Assembly: GCA_013214355.1 (NCBI GenBank)
Contig: JABSSL010000017.1
Location: forward strand, 1 to 64,000
Reading direction: 5' to 3'
DNA from: Saprospiraceae bacterium
GTDB lineage: Bacteria; Bacteroidota; Bacteroidia; Chitinophagales; Saprospiraceae
DNA length: 64,000 nucleotides
Under the pieces are notes generated by a model. It ran no database searches and was not told the origin of the DNA. It was given only the letters and a program-made list of their open reading frames with translations. How positions within the stretch are numbered: the stretch's first letter is position 1; each line of letters begins with the position of its first letter. Of this stretch, positions 23,175 through 32,559 are shown in pieces. The position numbers and the translations under genes are program-made.

Positions 23175-26027
23175 TCACTCCAGAGCGGCTTTAGTCAGTT
23201 CATTCAACGTACTCTGGATGACGGGGATAAGGTGTTGGGTATCCTGCTGTAACTGATCCACAATTTCTTTTAGCGTCTTCACCTCAAAGGTGTCGCCTCG
23301 AACATCAGACTCGGCCTTAGCTGCTTTGTCATATTGCTCTTGCAATCCAAGCATCATGAAGCTAGGTTTGATTTTGTGGATACCTTTGTACAGGCCTTCC
23401 CAATTTTCCTCCTTGAATGCATTTTGTACTCGTACAAAAGTAGCTGGCGCCTCCCGCATAAAAGTTTCTAGCATGTCTCGAATAAAATAGACATCGCCAC
23501 CACTAAATTCTTGCAAGTACTTTAAATCGATCTTGATTTTGGCATCCGATCCCTTACTTTGTTTGGGTAAAATCGGGCGCTTGAAACCTAGGGCTTTCAA
23601 TACTTGCTCTTTGAGGATTCTAGGAGAAAAGGGTTTTGTGACAAAGTCATTCATTCCTGCATCCAAGGCTCTTGTTTTTTCTTCGAGCAAGGCAGCTGCG
23701 GTGAGGGCAATAATTGGTGTCCCTTGATTTGGGTTATCGGCATCACCTCTAATGGCGATCGTGGCTTCACAGCCATCCATATGAGGCATATGAATGTCCA
23801 TTAGAATGAGGTCATATTCACTGGCCTTACTGGCTTCTACCGCCTTTACACCATCTCCAGCGATTTGGTAGGTTGCACCCCATTTCTCAAGAATGCGCGA
23901 AGCCAGTTTCTGATTCATCAGATTATCCTCTACTAGCAGTACCCTAAGGTCTTTCAACACAGCTTCGATATCCGTCGAACTTCCTTCAGATAACACAACT
24001 TTCTCGCTAATGGGAACGCCTGAATTCTTAAATGGCATCGTCACTACGAAAGTAGAACCTCTACCTAATTCACTTTCCAAGCGTATACTACCCGATTGCA
24101 GTTCTACCAACTCCTTGACGATGGTCAAGCCTAGTCCCGTACCACCAAATTCTCTGGTGATCTTAAGATCGGCTTGCTTGAAGTTTTGGAAGACTGCTTC
24201 TTGTTTTTCTTTGGCAATGCCAATTCCGGTATCATGGACGTGGAATTCGATTACGTATTCCGCTGCACTTTCCGATACCACTTTGGCTCGAATTCCTATC
24301 GTTCCTCGTTGGGTAAACTTACTAGCATTTCCAAGCAGATTGGTAAAGATCTGGTTGAGCCGGGTGGAATCGCCAATCACTAAGTTTTTGATCTTTGAAT
24401 CTATATCTAAGACCGTACTAATGGGCTTTTCCCGCACTTTAAATTGGAAGGTTCTTTGCAAAGAGTGAAGTAACTGTACTAGGTCAAAAGGCTTATACTC
24501 GAATTCTACCTCCCCGGCTCCAATCTTGGAGAGGTCGAGGATATTGTTGATGATTCCCATTAAACTATCTGCGGAAAATCGCAAGGAATCCAGGTACTCC
24601 TTTTGGGTCTCGTTAGGGGTGGTTTCGTAGAGCAGGTGGGTCATGCCAATCACGGCATTCATGGGCGTCCGAATCTCATGGCTCATGTTGGCTAAGAATT
24701 GGCGCTCTGCCAATTGGGCTTTCTCAGCCCTATCCTTTGCTCTGGATAGGTTCTGTTCAAGTTCTCTGCGGGCCGTAATGTCATAATGGATACCTACTGA
24801 GCCTACTACCCTACCTTTTTTGTCTTTAATTGGCGCACCGCTGATCAGTACCCATATTCTACTCCCGTCTTTTCTTTTGATTTGAATTTCATAGACGCCA
24901 GCCATCCCCTGTCGCCTCTCAGCTTCCTGTTCGTGTAGGGTCTCTTTGAATTCCTCCGGTAGAAATAGCTCCTCTGCATTTTTACCAATCAATTCTTCGG
25001 CTGTATAGCCAACCATATCACAAAAGATGGGATAGGGCCGAACGATAGTCTGATCTAATCCGACCTCTAAGAGCCCTAATTCCATGTTCTCTATAATACC
25101 ACGATACTTTTCTTCACTTTCACGAAGTGCTTTCTCCGCATTTATTCTTTCCGTTACGTCTCTAAGTAGATTACGAGAACCGGTCATTTTGCCATTCTCA
25201 TAGATGGCGTTGGAATTTACTTCGATGTGAATGATCGATCCGTCTCTCTGGGTAATCCGACCTTCATAACCACTGTAAAAGTCATTCTTTAAAAGTAGCT
25301 TATAGTACTCGAATGCTCTTTCCTGATCATCGGGATGGAGGATGCTCTTGATATCGATATGAGGATGTTCATCTTCTGGATAACCCAGCATACATCTGGC
25401 AGCCTTATTAGCCTCCGTGATGAAACCATCATTATCGAGTATGATTAGGGCATCATACATATTATCGAAGAGGTCAGCCAGCTGTTCATTGGTTGCTTTC
25501 AGGGCTTTTTCTGCCTCTTGTCTCTCCTCCGTCTCCTTGAACAGTTGTTTATGTGCTAGACAGCCTTTTAGCGACACTGCAAACTTGGTAATGACCGAAT
25601 TCAATTGACCCATTTCGAGCTTAGAAAATGGCGCTTTTCGGTTGAGCGCAAACAACTTAAGAAAACCGACTTCTTTCAGGGAAAAAATGCAGTACGTCCC
25701 GCTTTCTATATCTTTTTCTTGAATGAAAGAAGTGAAATCGGGGTCGTCGCAGTGGATACTGAAAAAGGGAGTCTCTTTGAGTTTGCTTGGAATCGGATGA
25801 GATTCTTCAATAACTGTCTGATCTACCCGAAACCGAGGGATTCCGCACTGTAATTCAAATTGCTTCCCGTTTTGAGCCCAAACGGAAGCAAATGCCAATC
25901 CTTTTCGACTAATGAGGGTATCGAGAAAGGTTTTGGCATTTTCAGTAAAATCCAGCGAGCCTCCTACCGAGAGCGACAGCTCGTACAGTAAAGAAATATC
26001 CTGAATAATTTTACTTTGATCGGTCAT
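23175..26027 (-). CDS. Hybrid sensor histidine kinase (GAF-PAS-PAS-HisKA-HATPase-REC-Hpt)
   Basis: 950 residues, no membrane segment. Order: GAF-like (about 20-165), PAS (185-300), PAS/PAC (310-425), coiled linker, HisKA with phospho-His in NMSHEIRTPMNAVIG (about 460), HATPase_c (NLLGNASKFT, DTGIGIAKE, GGTGLGL), REC (LVEDNLMNQK, LMDIHMPHMDG, VTKPFSP; about 705-820) and Hpt (HKIKPSFMMLGL; about 890). It is the last gene of the H-NOX operon and starts 10 nt after the FIST gene, the arrangement seen for FIST/NosP-associated kinases. Its second PAS domain and kinase core closely match the kinase at 29378-31492. Confidence 0.9.
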   Translation of the reverse strand: MTDQSKIIQDISLLYELSLSVGGSLDFTENAKTFLDTLISRKGLAFASVWAQNGKQFELQCGIPRFRVDQTVIEESHPIPSKLKETPFFSIHCDDPDFTSFIQEKDIESGTYCIFSLKEVGFLKLFALNRKAPFSKLEMGQLNSVITKFAVSLKGCLAHKQLFKETEERQEAEKALKATNEQLADLFDNMYDALIILDNDGFITEANKAARCMLGYPEDEHPHIDIKSILHPDDQERAFEYYKLLLKNDFYSGYEGRITQRDGSIIHIEVNSNAIYENGKMTGSRNLLRDVTERINAEKALRESEEKYRGIIENMELGLLEVGLDQTIVRPYPIFCDMVGYTAEELIGKNAEELFLPEEFKETLHEQEAERRQGMAGVYEIQIKRKDGSRIWVLISGAPIKDKKGRVVGSVGIHYDITARRELEQNLSRAKDRAEKAQLAERQFLANMSHEIRTPMNAVIGMTHLLYETTPNETQKEYLDSLRFSADSLMGIINNILDLSKIGAGEVEFEYKPFDLVQLLHSLQRTFQFKVREKPISTVLDIDSKIKNLVIGDSTRLNQIFTNLLGNASKFTQRGTIGIRAKVVSESAAEYVIEFHVHDTGIGIAKEKQEAVFQNFKQADLKITREFGGTGLGLTIVKELVELQSGSIRLESELGRGSTFVVTMPFKNSGVPISEKVVLSEGSSTDIEAVLKDLRVLLVEDNLMNQKLASRILEKWGATYQIAGDGVKAVEASKASEYDLILMDIHMPHMDGCEATIAIRGDADNPNQGTPIIALTAAALLEEKTRALDAGMNDFVTKPFSPRILKEQVLKALGFKRPILPKQSKGSDAKIKIDLKYLQEFSGGDVYFIRDMLETFMREAPATFVRVQNAFKEENWEGLYKGIHKIKPSFMMLGLQEQYDKAAKAESDVRGDTFEVKTLKEIVDQLQQDTQHLIPVIQSTLNELTKAALE

Positions 26028-26037
26028 TCTTAGTTGA

Positions 26038-27156
26038 CTAATTGCTGAAGGTGCCCACCACTATGGTTTTGTTGAAAATGTCCAGCAAACCTGTGCCATA
26101 GGATGAGATTTCTCCCAAGCTTAGGATGCCGTGTGGGATTTCCCCTTCAACTATTTTTACTTCTTTGGCAATAATACTCATTTCATCTTCAAAGGCATTT
26201 TCGAGGAAATGTCGACGAGAAAAGCAGTTGACTACCATCGTCTCTGTTGCAGCTAGATGACTAGCATTTTGGGTCTTACAATCATTGATGGCTTCTTGGG
26301 CAGCATCGATAAGTGTACTGGGCTCTCCCTTTAATACATTCAAAACGGTATGAGGTTTAACTTCTCCAAAACAGATCAGTTCTCCGTTTTCGCCTACTTT
26401 AAAGGGATCTCTGACGATGTCCTCTTCGTTTTCACGATAGATGCCAAAGGGGTAATTTTTCGCTATATCAAAGAAATTGCTGTGGTCTATTTCTAGGCCA
26501 CTGTCAGCTTTAATGATGGCCTTATACTCTTCAAAGGCATTGTTCCAATTCAATTGGTGGATTACATTCCCCTCTGTATGCGTGGCAACGAGCGGGCCTG
26601 CCACCTTTTCCCATCCATGCCTCACGCCCAAGCGGCTTTTTTCTGCGGTCAGACATACGACTGCCGCATCTTCGAAAAAGCCTTCATTGGTAAAGACACA
26701 AGGCTGTTGTTCGAAACTCATTACCCCCGCTCCACCTCCAATGAAATTGACTCTTCCCCCAAAGATATTGTTTAGACTCTCCAGGAAGTTGTCGATGTGG
26801 ACAGTTAAACCGTCGATAAAAGTGAAAGCAGTCAATTTTTCTCGGGTTTCAGGCAAGACCAACTTATCTAAGCCAGTTAGCTGCTTGCTGGCTACATCCT
26901 TAATGATGATCGGTTTTGCAGCAGCTTTCCATTTCTTAATGATGATCCCTTCCTTGATCTCTTTGGTGCCATAGATGATTCCTGGAAACAAAGCCCCAAA
27001 GAAAGGAATTTCAAGCTTTTGTAATGACGCTATGATCGGCTTGACCGGAGCGGAGGAGTCAGTTGCTATCAATAGCATCAGAATATCATCGTCTTGCAAG
27101 GAAAAACCTTGTATTTCCTCAATAACTGCGTTTAGTTCTAAATGGGTTAGGAGCAT
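26038..27156 (-). CDS. FIST-domain sensory protein (NosP-like)
   Basis: 372 residues, soluble. FIST_N features: DDDILMLLIATDSSAPVKPIIASLQ and FFGALFPGIIY, and a Gly-rich FIGGGAGVMSF. FIST_C features: RLGVRHGWEKVAGPLVATHTEGNVIHQLNW and FGEVKPHTVLNVLKG. FIST proteins next to histidine kinases include NosP, a heme protein that senses nitric oxide; whether this one binds heme cannot be seen. It shares an operon with an H-NOX, itself an NO sensor, which makes an NO role plausible. A 117-nt gap separates it from the NtrC-type gene upstream. Confidence 0.8.
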   Translation of the reverse strand: MLLTHLELNAVIEEIQGFSLQDDDILMLLIATDSSAPVKPIIASLQKLEIPFFGALFPGIIYGTKEIKEGIIIKKWKAAAKPIIIKDVASKQLTGLDKLVLPETREKLTAFTFIDGLTVHIDNFLESLNNIFGGRVNFIGGGAGVMSFEQQPCVFTNEGFFEDAAVVCLTAEKSRLGVRHGWEKVAGPLVATHTEGNVIHQLNWNNAFEEYKAIIKADSGLEIDHSNFFDIAKNYPFGIYRENEEDIVRDPFKVGENGELICFGEVKPHTVLNVLKGEPSTLIDAAQEAINDCKTQNASHLAATETMVVNCFSRRHFLENAFEDEMSIIAKEVKIVEGEIPHGILSLGEISSYGTGLLDIFNKTIVVGTFSN

Positions 27157-27273
27157 TTTTGGTGTTGTAAATGAGTTAAAATGAATTTGTGTACACCTCT
27201 TACGAGTCTATTACCTCTCCTTGAGCGTCCTATTATTGTAAACAATAAGCCTTAGTGCCGCAATGAAGCGACT

Positions 27274-28638
27274 TTAACCTACCTGCACTCTTTCTTCTTT
27301 TAACATGCGATAGATCGTTGACTTGCCAATGTCAAGTTTCTTGGCTACCAGCATGACATCATCATTGTATTTATCCAAGAAGGATTTGATGATGAGGTTT
27401 TTATACGCTTCTAAGGTTAGTTCCTGCGTGAGGAATCCAGCCTCGCGCTGAATACTATTGAACTGTATATCTTCTTCCTGGATGATCTGGTCATTGGCCA
27501 GCACTGCTGCCAGTTCCATGATCGCCTTAAGCTCTCGGACATTACCAGGATAACTATATTCCATTAATTTGTTCTTGGCTAACTTCGCAATGGACATTTT
27601 ACCCATCCCATTCTGATTGGTGAAGCGATCAAGAAAAGCCTGGGCTAACAATAAGATGTCGTTGCCCCTTTCCATTAGAAGTGGAAGCTTGATATTCAGA
27701 CCTAGAAGGCGATAATACAGATCTTCTCTAAACCTACCTTTTCGTACCTCCTCTCCTAGATCCTTATGGGTAGCAATGATAATGCGAGCATCGAAGGGAA
27801 TTGGTTTTTCACCTCCAACCCGGATTATTTCACGCTCTTGCAAGGCTCGCAGCAATTTAGTTTGGGCGCTAAGGTCCATTTCTGCTACCTCATCTAGGAA
27901 TAATGTTCCTCCATTAGCTAGTTCAAAGTGTCCCTTTTTCCGCGCGATGGCTCCGGTAAAGGCTCCCTTTTCATGGCCAAATAGCTCACTCTCCACTAGT
28001 TCTCTAGGAATGGCTCCCATATTCACAGGAATGAATGGGCCTTTTTGCCTTGGAGAATTAAAGTGGATACTTTTTGCTACTACCTCCTTGCCTGTACCGG
28101 TAGCACCGTACAAGGACACTGTGATATTACTTTGAGCAGCCTTCTTCATCATGCGAAAGACGGGCTGCATGGCAGAGCTATTGCCTATGACGGAATTGCC
28201 AAACTCGTACTTAACCTCGAGTTCTTCCCGCAGCATATTTACCTCTTCTTTGAGGTTCTTTTGGTCTTTGATATGCCTGATGGCATTCAGTAAGCGATCC
28301 TTGGTTTCACTGTCTTTCGTAATATAGTCAAAGGCTCCGTTCTTCAAGAGCTTTACTGCGGTGGCTATATCCTGTTGCCCTGAGAGAATTAGCACGTGAA
28401 TATCTTGATTAGCGGCCTTGATCTTACGCAGCACTTCCTCTCCAGTCATATCTGGAAGACTGTAGTCAAGGGAAATGATGTTGGGTTGTTTGTCTAATTG
28501 TTGAAGGCATTCTTGACCAGTGGAAAAGACATGGACCTCATGATCAGGATTAAATTCCATTAGGTATTTAATCATGCGTTGATAAATCGGATCATCTTCA
28601 ACGACAAATATTCGTGTATTTTGAGTTTGGGCTGCCAT
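27274..28638 (-). CDS. NtrC-type sigma-54-dependent response regulator
   Basis: 454 residues. REC domain (about 10-125) with phospho-acceptor Asp in ISLDYSLPD and Lys in ITKD. AAA+ domain (about 150-380) with Walker A GATGTGKE, the sigma-54 contact loop GAFTGA, and Walker B LFLDEV. C-terminal HTH (about 405-450, VAKKLDIGKSTIYRMLKEE). It should activate a sigma-54 promoter after phosphorylation by one of the operon's kinases. It starts 25 nt after the LytTR regulator's stop. Confidence 0.92.
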   Translation of the reverse strand: MAAQTQNTRIFVVEDDPIYQRMIKYLMEFNPDHEVHVFSTGQECLQQLDKQPNIISLDYSLPDMTGEEVLRKIKAANQDIHVLILSGQQDIATAVKLLKNGAFDYITKDSETKDRLLNAIRHIKDQKNLKEEVNMLREELEVKYEFGNSVIGNSSAMQPVFRMMKKAAQSNITVSLYGATGTGKEVVAKSIHFNSPRQKGPFIPVNMGAIPRELVESELFGHEKGAFTGAIARKKGHFELANGGTLFLDEVAEMDLSAQTKLLRALQEREIIRVGGEKPIPFDARIIIATHKDLGEEVRKGRFREDLYYRLLGLNIKLPLLMERGNDILLLAQAFLDRFTNQNGMGKMSIAKLAKNKLMEYSYPGNVRELKAIMELAAVLANDQIIQEEDIQFNSIQREAGFLTQELTLEAYKNLIIKSFLDKYNDDVMLVAKKLDIGKSTIYRMLKEERVQVG

Positions 28639-28663
28639 CTATAATCGATCAGGTTTGTATGGA

Positions 28664-29356
28664 TTAAAGTAAATTGAGTTTACCCATTAAGACGGGCTTA
28701 TTGGCTCGGCTGATCGGTATTACTTTCTTTTCGATTACAAGCGTATTTTCTTCGATATCCTTAATCTTACTGAGGTTGACGATGAAGGAGCGATGAACCT
28801 TTAAGAATCTTGGATTGTCGAGTTTTCCATTAATACCTTTAAGGGTGCCATGAATGATGTGGCTACCTTGGATCGTTTTAACTCGTACGTAATCGCCAAC
28901 GTTTTCGAAGTACAGGATGTGATCGAAAGGGATTCGTACAAATCTACCATCCTCTCTTACGTATACTTCTTGTGCATTGGCCTTGTAGGCATTGTTCTTT
29001 TCATGAATGGCGTAAGCCTTCTCTACCGCTTGCTTGAAGCGAGGGTAGGTAATGGGTTTCTTTAGAAAATCAGTCACTTGATAATTGTAAGCCTCGTAGG
29101 CATATTCTTTGTTAGATGTTGTAAATATTACTTGGGGTAGGGAAACGGCATTTTCTAGAAATTCGATTCCCGTGATTTCTGGCATCTCTATATCCAGGAA
29201 AATGAGGTCGACGACTTCTTTTGAGAGAAGTTCAAGCGCTTTTTTCGCGTTTTCACAGATACCTATTGTGTTCAGTAGTTCTGATTTGTCGCAAAGTCTT
29301 TCTAGCCCCTTACGGGCCATCATGTCGTCGTCAACGATAATACAGTTTAATACCAT
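28664..29356 (-). CDS. LytTR-family response regulator
   Basis: 230 residues. REC domain (about 1-120) with phospho-acceptor in LIFLDIEMPEITG and Lys in FLKKPITYPRF. LytTR DNA-binding domain (about 130-230) with YVREDGRFVRIPFDHILYFE and FLKVHRSFIVNLSKI. LytTR proteins bind pairs of direct repeats about 21 bp apart. Such pairs occur at 38326-38355 and 46127-46163, upstream of the glycan operons, which makes them candidate targets. It lies 21 nt after the kinase gene. Confidence 0.92.
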   Translation of the reverse strand: MVLNCIIVDDDMMARKGLERLCDKSELLNTIGICENAKKALELLSKEVVDLIFLDIEMPEITGIEFLENAVSLPQVIFTTSNKEYAYEAYNYQVTDFLKKPITYPRFKQAVEKAYAIHEKNNAYKANAQEVYVREDGRFVRIPFDHILYFENVGDYVRVKTIQGSHIIHGTLKGINGKLDNPRFLKVHRSFIVNLSKIKDIEENTLVIEKKVIPISRANKPVLMGKLNLL

Positions 29357-29377
29357 TTGTCAGGGATTTTAAGGGGG

Positions 29378-31492
29378 TCAGGCAACGCCAATGATGCGCT
29401 TCATTTTGTCAAGATCAGCGTTTAGAATAGGGACATATTCTTCGATGGCTTGTTCAACTTCTTGATGCAATTGGAGGATCTTTGTTTTGTCTCCTTCCTG
29501 CAAGGCTAGATGTTCAATTTCCATCATCTTGGATTCGACCGATGATAAGCCTACCATCGAAAAGGTAGGTTTCAATTTGTGAGCTAACCCTTTGGTGCCA
29601 GCCCAATCTTCGGCCTCGATCAATCCTTTTAAGGGTTTAAATTCTTCGACGGTGAAGTCGAGAAAGGTTTCAAAAAGATCAGCTGCGTACTCCAAATCAT
29701 CTTCATAAAGAGCTTCGAGTGTCTCGACGTCTAGTTTCTCATTGAAAGCAAAATCTTTGTTCTCTTCCATTTCTATTATTTGTGCTTGTCTGGAATTAAT
29801 GTGAGTTTTGATTTTCTGTAAAAGCTTCATGGGTTTATAGGGCTTGGCCATGTAATCGGTCATGCCGATTTCCAAGGCCTTATCTTTCTTGCTGACCAAA
29901 GCTGAAGCAGTCAATGCTACAATCGGAGTGTGTTGATTTGGGTTTTTGGTGTTGCGTATGGCGATAGTAGCTTCGTATCCATCCATCTCTGGCATGGAAA
30001 TATCCATTAGGATGAGATCAAAAGTCTTTTCTTGTGCCCGTTCTACCGCTTCCCTCCCATTATGGGCGAAGTGAATGGGTATCTTCCATTTTTTGAAAAG
30101 GGTAGCGACATATTTGCGGTTCATGATATTATCCTCTGCGACCAGAATCTGGGCATCTGCCACGTCTACGTCTGCTGCAGTAGGTAATTTTTCAGTAACC
30201 AGAGTCGGTAGAATACCAGAGTCTTCGTATTCGATAGTGAATATGAAAGAGGTGCCAACGCCCAATTCTCCTTCTGCGTAGATTTGACCTCCTTGCAATT
30301 CTACTAGCTGTCGAGTTATTGCAAGACCCAAACCGGTACCGCCGAACTTGTGGCGTACATTCCCATCTGCCTGCTTGAAGTTTTCAAAAATGAGCTCCAA
30401 TTTCTCTTTTGATACTCCGATACCGGTATCGTGGACAATGAACTCTAGCAGTACTTTTTTCTCTTTGCGTGCTAGTAGTTTTACTTGCACACCGATTTGT
30501 CCTTCCGATGTAAATTTGGCGGCGTTGCCCATCAAATTCAGTAGAATCTGATTGAGGAGTAGGTCATCACCAATGAGTAGATTTTTGATGTTGTAATCTA
30601 CATTAGCTACTACTTCCACCGGCTTACCTTCTAGTTTATGCTGGAAGGTTTTCTGTAAGGAACGAACCACGCCCGGTAGATCAAACTCTTTCGGGTTAAC
30701 AGAAATCTCTCCGGCCTGTATCTTAGAAAAGTCCAAGATGTCATTGATCAATGCGAGCAAGATATCCGCGGAACTCTTCAGGATTGATAAATACTCCTGC
30801 TGAGCATCAGTTGGGTTTGTGTCAAATAAGATATGTGACATGCCAATGATCGCATTCAATGGCGTCCTGATCTCATGACTCATGCGAGCAAGAAATTGAC
30901 TTTCTGCATCTTTGGCTTGTTCGGCTTCATCCCTTGCTGTAGCGAGATCATGCTCTAGCTCTTTTCTGGCGGATAGATCAAAATTGATACCCAATGAGCC
31001 GACCAATTCATTGTTCAAGTTATAGATCGGGCTGATGGACACTAGGACCCACAATTTTTTCCCATCTTTCTTGATCAATTGAATCTCGAAACTGCTACCA
31101 GCTCCTTGCTGATCGTCTAGTACTTCTTCCTGCAAACGAATCAGATCCTCCTCAGTAACTAGGATATCTCCTAAGTTCCTACCCTCTAATTCTTGGCAGC
31201 TATAACCCGTCATCTGGCAGAACTTATCATAGGCTCGAATGATGGTTTGGTCAAGATCCATCTCGATGAGCCCCAATTGCATGTTCTCCATGATCCGGCG
31301 ATGCTTTTGCTCACTGATCTCTAGTTTGCGGGTACGTTGCTCAACTTTAGTTTCGAGGCTTTCATTGAGTTTACGCAGTTCCTCATTAGCATGAAAGAGT
31401 TCCAGGGCTTTCTGTTCTAGAATAGCCTCGGCCTGCTTTCGCGCATTGCGTTCTCTTTCGACCCTACGTTTAAATACCTCGATCTGATCCAT
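29378..31492 (-). CDS. Hybrid sensor histidine kinase partnered with H-NOX
   Basis: 704 residues, soluble. N-terminal coiled coil (about 1-70), PAS/PAC (about 70-185), HisKA with phospho-His in RMSHEIRTPLNAIIG, HATPase_c (NLMGNAAKFT, DTGIGVSKE, GGTGLGL), REC (LVAEDNIMNRK, LMDISMPEMDG, MAKPYKP) and Hpt (AHKLKPTFSMVGL). The start is 2 nt after the H-NOX stop, so the pair is translationally coupled, and the H-NOX is expected to control this kinase's autophosphorylation directly. The internal REC and Hpt make it a phosphorelay that can feed the two regulators downstream. Confidence 0.92.
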   Translation of the reverse strand: MDQIEVFKRRVERERNARKQAEAILEQKALELFHANEELRKLNESLETKVEQRTRKLEISEQKHRRIMENMQLGLIEMDLDQTIIRAYDKFCQMTGYSCQELEGRNLGDILVTEEDLIRLQEEVLDDQQGAGSSFEIQLIKKDGKKLWVLVSISPIYNLNNELVGSLGINFDLSARKELEHDLATARDEAEQAKDAESQFLARMSHEIRTPLNAIIGMSHILFDTNPTDAQQEYLSILKSSADILLALINDILDFSKIQAGEISVNPKEFDLPGVVRSLQKTFQHKLEGKPVEVVANVDYNIKNLLIGDDLLLNQILLNLMGNAAKFTSEGQIGVQVKLLARKEKKVLLEFIVHDTGIGVSKEKLELIFENFKQADGNVRHKFGGTGLGLAITRQLVELQGGQIYAEGELGVGTSFIFTIEYEDSGILPTLVTEKLPTAADVDVADAQILVAEDNIMNRKYVATLFKKWKIPIHFAHNGREAVERAQEKTFDLILMDISMPEMDGYEATIAIRNTKNPNQHTPIVALTASALVSKKDKALEIGMTDYMAKPYKPMKLLQKIKTHINSRQAQIIEMEENKDFAFNEKLDVETLEALYEDDLEYAADLFETFLDFTVEEFKPLKGLIEAEDWAGTKGLAHKLKPTFSMVGLSSVESKMMEIEHLALQEGDKTKILQLHQEVEQAIEEYVPILNADLDKMKRIIGVA

Positions 31493-31494
31493 GC

Positions 31495-32037
31495 CTAGCT
31501 TCTCTTGATCACTACGAATTGGACCTTCTTACCATCCTCGCTTAGATTCTTCTTCTCTATGGTGGCTTCTTCTCCATAGTAGCCGATAGCTCGCTCCATT
31601 AGGCCCTCCGCAAAATCAGACATGGCTCTTTCGGAGGTGTAGATCATTTCCAGGGTATTATCCTCTAGAAGGTTAGTTTCAAAGGTAGGGAGCTCGGCAT
31701 CTGGATAAAGTTTCCGTACTTCTACGTGAATGTAATTTTCAATGGACTCCAAAAAGTCGAAAGCGTTGTCCGCTGCTTCAAGAAATTGCGGATAGGTCTT
31801 TTCCAATGTGTCGAATAAGTACATGCCGAAGGCCTTCAATAAAGAAGGGACGTCCTTTTTGGTCTTTTGACTCAGCCCCATGATTAATTGAACCATCTCA
31901 GCGTGAGAATAAGTGCCAACAGAGGTGTACGAACCACCCGAGGGGAGATCTCCTTCAGAGATTATTTCATCCACCATATCGTAGCCGAATTTTTCTTCAA
32001 CCATATCTAGGAATCCCGTGAATACAATACCTTTCAT
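31495..32037 (-). CDS. H-NOX heme nitric-oxide sensor
   Basis: 180 residues, the usual length of a stand-alone H-NOX. Proximal heme ligand His104 in NYIHVEVRKLYPDAELP and the heme-propionate motif Y-x-S-x-R (Tyr133, Ser135, Arg137) are both intact. Stand-alone H-NOX proteins bind NO on ferrous heme and inhibit a cognate kinase, often to control biofilm or motility. It is first in a six-gene minus-strand operon that runs to 23175. Confidence 0.93.
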   Translation of the reverse strand: MKGIVFTGFLDMVEEKFGYDMVDEIISEGDLPSGGSYTSVGTYSHAEMVQLIMGLSQKTKKDVPSLLKAFGMYLFDTLEKTYPQFLEAADNAFDFLESIENYIHVEVRKLYPDAELPTFETNLLEDNTLEMIYTSERAMSDFAEGLMERAIGYYGEEATIEKKNLSEDGKKVQFVVIKRS

Positions 32038-32559
32038 GTAGGGTTCTTTATTTGTTTGGGAATAAATTATCTATGAACTAGTTTAAGATTTCAGGCCACA
32101 GTCTAGATGAATCAGTTCAAATCAGCTCTATCCATTAAGCATACCTTGGGAGCCTAGAGGAAGGATTTTTCTCCAATCCCAAGTATCATTTGGCTTAGCC
32201 TTTCCATTACCTACAGTACTAGGCAATAGAGTGGACCACTATTACTGATTAATAGAATCAATTCAGTTGCTAGATTGCGGAGTTACAGCAATCAAGGCCA
32301 TGTTTGAAGAAGATATATTGGTGGGTTTTCTAAGGTGTCCCCATCAGGGAGATAACCTTAAAGCACTATTCATATATGTGTAAAGAATATATGAATTCTT
32401 TGTACTAGATGGTATACGGAAATAATCCGAAAAAGTTTTAGGTAGGTGTGAGACTACAATATGCAAAAAAAAATTGGGAGCCAAAAATATGGCTCCCAAC
32501 AAAAATTCCCCTAAAATATAACCTACCTCTTTATGGGCTGAGGAGATAGCCCTATTTTT
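32038..32559. other. Intergenic region: H-NOX upstream region and end of glycan operon
   Basis: No gene is supported here. The left part must carry the promoter of the H-NOX operon; I do not find a clear TAnnTTTG element. A 7-bp inverted repeat, aaagaat 32382-32388 and attcttt 32395-32401, lies about 350 bp upstream of the H-NOX start and could be an operator. The right part holds the terminator at 32474-32499. Confidence 0.5.
32465..32499 (-). terminator. Intrinsic terminator of the pseudaminic acid operon
   Basis: ttgggagcc 32474-32482 and ggctcccaa 32491-32499 form a perfect 9-bp stem with an 8-nt loop. On the minus strand it is followed by nine Ts (the A-run at 32465-32473). It lies about 60 bp beyond the stop of pseI. 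Confidence 0.9.
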
